Positions 57,701 through 64,000 of a stretch of DNA of 64,000 nucleotides are shown here, one piece after another. This stretch comes from Macrobrachium rosenbergii (taxonomy: Eukaryota; Arthropoda; Malacostraca; Decapoda; Palaemonidae). The DNA lies in assembly GCF_040412425.1 (NCBI RefSeq), contig NC_089756.1, positions 1,254,998 to 1,318,997 on the forward strand. The letters run 5' to 3'. Below the pieces are notes generated by a model. That model worked only from the letters and a program-made list of their open reading frames with translations. It ran no database searches and was not told where the DNA came from. Positions within the stretch are counted from its first letter, which is position 1; the number at the start of each line of letters is the position of its first letter. The position numbers were made by a program, and so were the translations under genes.

Positions 57701-58516
57701 ATCGAAATATTGTTCTAGAGACTTCCAATTTGTTGCAAAATGAAGGTAAATGATTGAATATTACTAGAATGTAAGAGTTTTAGCTTACAATTGCATTTTT
57801 CGACCATTTCGGTCAAGTCAAAGTTGACCGAAGGTTGAAATTTTTTGTAGTCGACGTACGGTATGTCCACTCGGCACCCGACAGACAATTTTAGTCGACG
57901 TATGATACGTCCAGTCAGCGTTTAAAGGTTAATGCCGTGCATTACAACCTTGACATTAATGGAATCTCATGCATACCGCTGTGACCAGCAAAGAGATTCA
58001 GTGCTCCCAAGGTTACAAATTCGGAACATGGGCCCAATCTTCATTCACCTTCTGGAGGCTTGGGCGGCGTCCAAATTAAAACTTAGACGTCAAGCCCTAA
58101 AATTTGCTGACCAGAAGTCTATGCCAGTAAAGGAGCTCCTCTTAGCCTCCCCTATGTGTATTGACCTCTTCCCTAGGGACCTAGTAACCAAGCTGAATAA
58201 TATTGCTACCCACCGAGGTATCAAATTTGAGGAGTTACTAGGATATGACCCGGAAGCAGACCCAAGGGGGGTAAAATGCAGGAAGCAGCAACAATATAAG
58301 AAGGCTTTTAAAGCACCAGCTCTTCCTGTGCAAGACCCAGGACAAGGTCCCTCTTCCCAGAAACAATTCCCTATGCCGCACTCTCAGCCATCCTTGAAGG
58401 GCAGCAGTGCACTGCCATCTCAACAATCCCAATTTAGGCAGTTCCAGGAGGCTCGAGGCGGTCGTGGAAGAGGCGGATCCTTTCGAGGGAAGAAAGGTAA
58501 CGGGAAGACGAGGTGA
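54781..58516 (+). pseudogene. DIRS-B ORF1 (gag-like), interrupted by a TTAA element
   Basis: A Cys-rich head (PNKCANAACKKR, HEFCRGCATG) starts at 54781 after a splice-acceptor-like TTATAG. The next part is shifted (about 54980-55170). The main frame runs from 55171 (GESENLDDEGDLSDAEP) through a coiled MESKLDKLIELV, DDFPDLRMVEDEPEQFNPW and LRKLL at 56109. There the TTAA element (56110-57932) intervenes. Removing it with one TTAA restores the same frame, continuing MPCITTLTLMESHAYR, LRRQALKFADQKSMPVKEL and an Arg/Gly-rich basic tail (GGRGRGGSFRGKKG) to 58516. It is the same general design as DIRS-A ORF1. Confidence 0.8.
56110..57932 (+). mobile_element. TTAA-flanked repeat element inside DIRS-B gag
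   Basis: Exactly bounded by TTAA at 56110-56113 and 57929-57932, with ends CCCTCTAACGCC and AGCGTTTAAAGG. It carries four ~360-380-bp monomers (TTCACCATAAATCGAAATAT near 56570, 56950, 57310 and 57693). No transposase. Same left and right ends as the 45043 element. Confidence 0.88.
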
Positions 58517-60426
58517 TGGTAGAGGTCAATTCAACCAATGAGACATTTCAGGTGGGGGGCAGACTGAAGAGGTTCCAGGAAGCCTGGAAGGTGTCCCCTT
58601 GGGCCTATCAAGTGGTATCAAAAGGTCTGCGCTGGGATTGGAAGGGCCCCTTCCGCAACAAATACTTTCATCAGCGCAACACAAAAGCGTCAATCCTATT
58701 TGTGAACAAAATGCTAATAAAGGACACAATAGAGAAATGCCACTTTATCAGGTTCCAGGGGAGGCTGTTCAGTGTTCCAAAGAGGGACTCTCAGGAAAGG
58801 AGAGTCATTCTGGACCTCTCTGTCCTCAACAAAGCAATAAACTGTCCCAAATTCAAAATGCTGATGATAGATCAGATAAGACATACCTTGTCAAAGGACA
58901 GCTACACCTCTTCTATCGACTTGAAAGATGCATATTGGCACATTCCAATCCAACCTCTTTTTCGCCAGTATGTAGGATTCCGTCTAGGTCGCCAGTCGTA
59001 CAGATTCAAAGTGGTGCCATTCGGCCTCAATGTAGCCCCCAGAGTGTTCACGAAATTGACCAAAGTGATCTTAGAACAACTAAGACTACAGGGGGTGAAT
59101 GTCATGGCGTATCTGGACGATTGGCTGATCTGGGCGGAATCGATAGAAGAGTGTCTAGAAGCGTCCTGAATAGTAGTTCAGACCTTGCAGGACTTCGGGT
59201 TCCTAATCAACTGGGAAAAGTCACGGCTGAAGCCAGAAAAGAAGTTCAGATGGCTAGGCCTACAATGGTGTCTAGAAAGCGGAAAGCTAGCCCTACCAGA
59301 GACCTCCAGGAGGTCAATAGTAGATCAGGTAAAGAGGTTCAGAAAAGCCAAGAGTTTTTCCAGAAGGAACCTAGAAGTGCTGCAGGGTAAACTCCTATTT
59401 GCATCAATAGTAGATCCAGTCTTGAAAACGACTTTGAAGGATTTGAACCGGATTCTCATTTTAAAGGCAAACAAATCATTCAGAGACCACAAGGTCCTTA
59501 TGAAAAGGAGGTGCAAGACAATGCTCAAACCGTGGGCATCGAATCAGGCCCTGAAATCTTCAGTCCGGCTAGTCCCGAAACCAGTCTCAGTGACCATTCA
59601 TACGGATGCTTCGGCGAAGGACGGATGGGGGGACACTCAGATCAAAACAAAGTGTCCGGGAAGTGGTCGGGAGCCCTCAAATCTTGCCATATCAATATCA
59701 AAGAAATGATGGCAGTGCTCCTGTCACTCAAGGGACTGAAACCCAAGAGGGGATCTCACATTCAGTTGTTCATAGACAACAAGCCAGTGGTACAATGCTT
59801 GAAACGTGGGGGATCAAGGTCAAAGCCATTGATTGAATCATATATTGCTGGGGATCATGAGATTAGCTCAGGTGAAGAAATGGACTCTGTCAGCATCCCA
59901 TCTTGCGGGAGCTCAGAATGTCCTAGCGGACTCCCTCTCCAGATTCAAAGCCCAGGAAGGGGAGTGGGAATTGGACAGCGGGTCATTCAGCGGGATCCAC
60001 CAAGATCACCCGTATCTTCAGGTAGATCTGTTCGCAACACGCGACAATCACAAATTACCGAATTTTGTCACCCCCTATCACGACCTTCGAGCAGTGGCCA
60101 GAGACGCGCTTTCGCTGGACTGGAACCTGCTGGGGAACATTTATCTGTTTCCCCCAATGAATTTATTAATGAAAGTAGTACAACTCCTCAAGGAGTTCAA
60201 GGGGAGGGGAGTAGTGATTGCTCCAATGTGGCCAAACAGCCCTTGGTTTCCAACCCTACAGAAGCTGACTTTTCATCACAAGCCACTACATCTTCCTATT
60301 CTTTCCCAGCAGGTTCAAGGGATAACTGTCTACGCCTCCTCCTTTCTGACGAAAAGCCCTCATGTGTGGACTTTCTCAGATCCCTGTGCTTCATGGAATG
60401 GTCACCTGAAGTCAGGGAATTCTTAA
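58513..60426 (+). pseudogene. DIRS-B RT-RNase H
   Basis: Overlaps the gag stop by 4 bp. The N-terminal VGGRLKRFQEAWKVSPWAYQ is followed by RT motifs RVILDLSVLNKAI, SSIDLKDAYWHIPI (first catalytic Asp, near residue 135), VPFGLNVAPRVF and MAYLDDWLIWAE (catalytic box, near residue 202). RNase H starts at VTIHTDASAKDGWG, then INIKEMMAVLLSL, QLFIDNKPVVQCLKRGG and ASHLAGAQNVLADSLSR. Breaks: an in-frame TGA at 59167-59169, a shift at a run of six G near 59627, and a compensating shift at GGGG near 59852. The last part (LQVDLFATRDNHKLP to 60426) overlaps the recombinase frame. Confidence 0.9.
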
Positions 60427-61325
60427 TCACTAATATTAAGGGGAAATCCGCCAAACAGTATCAGTCAGTGTGGAACAAATTTGTCTCATTTGTTAGGGAC
60501 CGTAAACCAACTACCATCGATAATAACTTCGTGGGGGAGTTCTTTGTGTTTTTATTTGACGTGAAAAAGTTGGCTTCCTCCACAATTAAAAATCACAAGG
60601 CGGCCCTTGCGGTTCCTTTAAGGTATGGATTCGGAGTAGAGGTGCATTCAGAAGTGTTTGAAATGATGATGAAATCAATGGCTCTCCGCAGGCCGAGTGA
60701 ACAACCATGTGAATTATCATGGGATCTAGATATAGTCCTAGCTGCTCTGAACAGACGTTCAGACAATAATATGAAATTTTTGTTAGAAAAAACGTTGTTT
60801 TTAGTGGGCCTGGCGATGGAAGCCAGATCAGCAGAGATCCATGCACTAAAAAGAGGAGATCAGTTTTGTTCTTTCGGAAAGAATAAAGTGACCTTTTCAT
60901 TCGGAGAATTTTTAGCTAAAAATGAGAATCCGTTTCATAGACGGAAACCCGTAGTTATCCCTTCTTTGCCCTCTAATCTGAAGCTGTGTCCAGTGGCCAC
61001 AGTGAAAAAGTACCTTGATCGCATCAACCATATCTCGCAAGGGCCCCTCTTTTTGGTACTAAACGAAAGCACCCCACTTTGCCTAGAAAGCCTCAGAACC
61101 AGTATTTGTAAGTTAATTGTAGATCTATGCGTTTCAGACCCAAAGTCACATGACCTCCGTAAGTACTCAGCCTCACTTGCCTTTTTCGGTAACTTTAGTA
61201 TGGAGGACGTATCCAAGTACAGGGGGTGGTCTGGGCATGGAGTGTTTGTCAAACACTATGTTAAACAAATACGAGGTGTCCAAACTGCGTGCATATCCCT
61301 TGGCAAAGTCGTAGGCAAGAGATAA
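60141..61325 (+). CDS. DIRS-B tyrosine recombinase, open frame
   Basis: The frame is open from 59511, where it first overlaps RNase H, to the TAA at 61325. Recombinase-like sequence begins near 60140. The core-binding part contains SAKQYQSVWNKFVSFV and SSTIKNHKAALAVPL. Catalytic residues are in place: Arg in LAMEARSAEIHAL, His-x-x-Arg in PKSHDLRKYSAS, Trp in KYRGWSGHGVF and Tyr in VKHYVKQ. The enzyme would integrate circular element DNA by strand exchange in the nucleus. It is the best-preserved element gene in the window and is uninterrupted, while gag and RT of the same element are broken. Confidence 0.88.
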   Translation, partial: LSVSPNEFINESSTTPQGVQGEGSSDCSNVAKQPLVSNPTEADFSSQATTSSYSFPAGSRDNCLRLLLSDEKPSCVDFLRSLCFMEWSPEVREFLITNIKGKSAKQYQSVWNKFVSFVRDRKPTTIDNNFVGEFFVFLFDVKKLASSTIKNHKAALAVPLRYGFGVEVHSEVFEMMMKSMALRRPSEQPCELSWDLDIVLAALNRRSDNNMKFLLEKTLFLVGLAMEARSAEIHALKRGDQFCSFGKNKVTFSFGEFLAKNENPFHRRKPVVIPSLPSNLKLCPVATVKKYLDRINHISQGPLFLVLNESTPLCLESLRTSICKLIVDLCVSDPKSHDLRKYSASLAFFGNFSMEDVSKYRGWSGHGVFVKHYVKQIRGVQTACISLGKVVGKR

Positions 61326-61647
61326 GGACGCCCAGAAGGTGAATTGGCTGGCAAGAGGAACTCTTCCTTTAAAGTGAGTGAGTGTTTTAAAAACCGGTAG
61401 GTTATTTTTTCCTATTATAGTCTATTTCTTTTGCTCTTCACCAATACACAGTCTCTTTGGAGACAGCTTAAAGGGTGGGCTGTTACAGCCGTAAAGGGAA
61501 AGGATTTTAGATTTCGGTTTGAACCCTAGGGAAGCGAAAAAGCTTTTTTGGTTAGGGATAGTGGCTAAAAGTCCATCCTCCCTGTCAAATGATGTTTGAC
61601 AGCTTTATAAATATACAAAAGCCTCTTTAAAATGTTCTCTGGTACAC
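61326..61647 (+). other. DIRS-B 3' region, no gene
   Basis: Non-coding stretch after the recombinase stop. Contains a short TTTGACAGCTTTATAA-type sequence but nothing diagnostic. Confidence 0.5.
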
Positions 61648-61748
61648 CTGCATGAGGCTCTCGCAGCTCCCTTTGACTAAAAAACGGGGTTTGAACCCGA
61701 AGGGAAATGAAAACCCTATTTTTAGTCTGGGAGCCGCGAGAGCCTCAG
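61648..61748 (+). repeat. DIRS-B internal complementary region
   Basis: CTGCATGAGGCTCTCGCAGC...GACTAAAAAA matches the complement of the left end. CGGGGTTTGAACCCGAAGGG...TTTTTAGTCTGGGAGCC matches the complement of the right end. The two copies meet around AAAAAACGGGG. Confidence 0.85.
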
Positions 61749-61839
61749 ACCCTCCCAGTTAGCATTAAGTATATTGGGTTATGCCCACCCCTTTCATTTG
61801 CAGGGAGTATAACCTTTTAGGGAGGCGCGGCTATTCCTA

Positions 61840-62201
61840 CATTGGGTTGGCAACATGCGCATGCGCAGTAGATGCGTAGTCGTGTTTTGACCCAATTCAT
61901 TCGAACTAGCCATGGAAGCGCAAATGGAAAGGTGTAACCAGTGGAGATGTTTAGCCATGAATTGATTCATCAATGCGGTGGATAGGGGTCAAAGTGCAGA
62001 CCCCCCGAGACCTGATATCCTATCACATTAGTGACAAGCTTCTGTTAACCGGAATGAATACATGCCAACCCTGTGCTATAAGTTCTCTGATAAGGGATAT
62101 AGCCGGGGCGCTGCCTAAGGCAGATGTAACTGCATGAGGCTCTCGCGGCTCCCAGACTAAAAATAGGGTTTTCATTTCCCTTCAGGTTCAAACCCCGTTT
62201 T
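61840..62201 (+). repeat. DIRS-B right inverted terminal repeat
   Basis: From CATTGGGTTGGCAACATGCG to the terminal CAAACCCCGTTTT. Inverted relative to 53058-53381, with an extra ~45-bp end represented in the internal region. Confidence 0.88.
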
Positions 62202-62284
62202 ATTATAAAAACGCCATTTTTATATAAGCAATTTACCAAGTAATTACATAGCTGAGTCCCACATTGAAATAGGCATAAAGATCT

Positions 62285-63206
62285 TTGTCCGACCAGCTAT
62301 GAGCATTGCATCTGTCGCCCATGTGGCAGATCAGGTTCTGGCGAACAATACAGAGGAAGACGATGGTTCTTGGCAGTTGCGAACAGATTCAGAACTGGCT
62401 TTCCCCTCAGTTTCGAAGGTTTTAGACACACTAAAGGGTCTAGTGTCCGCTCTGTAGGGAGAACTTGATTTTGGCGGCTCAGTTCGTCTGCTAAAACATT
62501 TAACCTTCCCAGAACAAATCTAATTAGGATCTTTGTCTGGTTTTGGTCTGCCCATAAGAGAAGGGCTCTTGCTGCCTCCAACAGGTAAGTGAGTGTGTCC
62601 CCCGCCCCGCTTCTTCACATAAGACAGTGCCTTGGTATTGTCCGAATGGACTGTCACTGTTTTTCTGAACACTTATAGAGCAAATGCTTGCAATCCCCAG
62701 TGAATTGCTTTCAGCTCCTTTATGTTTATTTGCCATTTCCTCTGTTCTGGAGTCCAAATCCCGGAGACCTCCCTGTCTCCCAGGAGAGCTACCCAACCTA
62801 GGTCTGAAGCATCTGAATAAAACACTAGGGCAGGGCTCAGGGGAAGGAGCAATTTCCCTGGAGAGTGTTTGTCTCTTGATTTCCACCAGAGCAGGTCCTC
62901 TTTGATTTCCTGAGTCATTGGGAAAACGAAAGTGCCCGGATACTTCTTCCTGTCTGAATTGACTCTTAGATAAAATTGTAAATTCCTCATGTGTAGCCTT
63001 CCCAGAGTTATGAATTGTTCCATGGACAAGGGGTCCCTAGTAAACTCATCCAACTGTTCACAGAGCAGGACTTGAAGGGAGAGGAATTTGTCCACCTTCT
63101 GAGGCAAGATTCTATCCTTTTGGGGAGGAAAAACTCAAAAAGTGAGAGAGTTTATCCTCATCCCCAAATATGTCCTGAGGAGTCAGTTGGGACTTCTGAA
63201 AGTTTA
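62285..63206 (-). pseudogene. DIRS-C fragment: RT thumb and RNase H
   Basis: Minus-strand fragment of a third DIRS-type pol. YLGMRINSLTF (near 63170) and ILPQKVDKFLSLQVLL are the RT thumb. RNase H follows: PALVFYSDASDLGWVALL, WQINIKELKAIHWGLQAF, VHSDNTKALSYVKKRGG and FVLGRLNVLADELSRQ, with a DIRS-type NLFATAKNHRLPLYCSPEP tail near 62380. A stop near 63140 and at least two frameshifts break it. It begins next to a TTAA element at 63207 and ends near 62285 by a block with GTAATTAC terminal motifs. Confidence 0.82.
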
Positions 63207-64000
63207 TTAACCCTTAAACGCCGACTGGACGTAGCGTACGTCGACTAAAATTGTCTGTTGGGTGCCGAGTGGATGTACCGTACATCGACTACAAAAAATT
63301 TCAACCTTCAGTCAATTTTGACTCAACAGAAATGGTCGAAAAACGCAATTGTAAGCTAAAACTCTTACATTCTAGTAATATTCAATCATTTGCCTTCATT
63401 TTGCAACAAATTGGAAGTCTCTAGAACAATATTTCGATTTATGGTGAATTTTTGAAAAAAACTTTTTCCTTACGTCCGCGCAGTAACTTGGGCAAAAATT
63501 TCAGAAATTCTTTCGTCATTTTGTCGTAATGTTTACACCTGTTTATATTAGTCGTTACATAAAGTTTTATATATGGAAATATGCACAATTTCATGTAGAA
63601 TACAACAGAAAATAACTCATGGTTGTAGCTTCTATCAGTTTTGAAATATTTCCATATAAATCACGATAAGTGCCAAAATTTCAACCTTTGGTCAACTTTA
63701 ACTCGACCGAAATGGTCGAAAAACGCAATTGTAAGCTAAAACTCTTACATTCTAGTAATATTCAGTCATGTACTTTCATTTTCCAACAAATTGGAAGTCT
63801 CTAGCACAATATTTCGATTTATGGTGAATTTTTGAAAAAACTTTGCCGAACATCTCAGAAATTCTTTCGTCACTTTGTCGTAATGTTTGCACCGTTTTAT
63901 ATTAGTCATTACATAAAGTTTTATATATGGAAATGTGTGCAATTTCATGTAGAATACAACAGAAAATAAATCATGGTTGTAGTTTTTATCAGTTTTGAAA
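63207..64000 (-). mobile_element. TTAA element, partial (runs off the window)
   Basis: TTAA-CCCTTAAACGCCGACTGGACG at 63207 is the inverted right end of the family, followed by inverted ~370-bp monomers. It sits within or beside the DIRS-C RT. The other end is outside the window. Confidence 0.8.

Larger units (their letters stand above)
53058..62201 (+). mobile_element. DIRS-B: second DIRS-like retrotransposon
   Basis: A 9.1-kb element (7.3 kb without the TTAA insertion) with inverted terminal repeats (53058-53381 and 61840-62201). It has gag, RT-RNase H, overlapping tyrosine recombinase, and an internal complementary region at 61648-61748. It is clearly different in sequence from DIRS-A but has the same plan. 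It may sit in an ASCC1 intron. Gag and RT carry breaks; the recombinase frame is open. Confidence 0.88.

Overview
The window is eukaryotic and almost entirely transposable-element DNA. It is most likely from a decapod crustacean (shrimp, prawn or crayfish type): tyrosine-recombinase DIRS-like retrotransposons dominate, long (TA)n, (CT)n and (ATT)n microsatellites are frequent, introns are short and spliced, and the only host gene found is an animal ASCC1 homologue. The organism call is inference; the element calls rest on protein motifs and repeat boundaries read in the sequence.

Layout. Positions 1-708 hold an inverted fragment of a DIRS element (family A). Positions about 1002-26220 are one minus-strand Gypsy-type element (Gypsy-1). 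It is split by a non-autonomous TIR element (2203-3847) and by a complete plus-strand DIRS-like element (DIRS-A, 4333-22653). DIRS-A is itself split inside its recombinase gene by a complete minus-strand Gypsy element with an env-like gene (Gypsy-2, 10928-20873; LTRs TGTTATGC...GCATAACA, 4-bp AGAT target duplication). This is a three-deep nest whose joins can be read at each level. Positions 26220-28790 are leader or uncharacterised repeat DNA with an LTR-like unit and a (CT)n tract.

Positions 28790-39885 hold two copies of one LINE (LINE-1). The second copy is split by a 6.6-kb LINE with EN, RT and RNase H domains and a (TAA)n tail (I-clade-like, 32707-39303). Positions 39886-49375 are a mosaic: TTAA-flanked elements filled with about 380-bp tandem repeats, a small TIR element inside one of them, DIRS-like gag fragments, a P-element-like relic, and a tRNA-derived SINE whose 3' tail matches the I-like LINE.

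Positions 50809-52492 contain three well-formed exons of ASCC1 (plus strand), separated by introns carrying a hairpin and a 458-bp (TA)n tract. Positions 53058-62201 are a second, different DIRS-like element (DIRS-B) with inverted terminal repeats, an internal junction copy, gag, RT-RNase H and a complete-looking tyrosine recombinase. Its gag is split by a TTAA element. Positions 62285-63206 are a minus-strand fragment of a third DIRS lineage, followed by another TTAA element running off the end.

How the parts work. In the DIRS elements gag, reverse transcriptase-RNase H and tyrosine recombinase act together through a circular intermediate, and the terminal repeats plus the internal junction copy record that cycle. 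The Gypsy elements use protease, RT, RNase H and integrase. Most coding regions carry stops or frameshifts, many at homopolymer runs, so either decay or residual assembly errors are possible.
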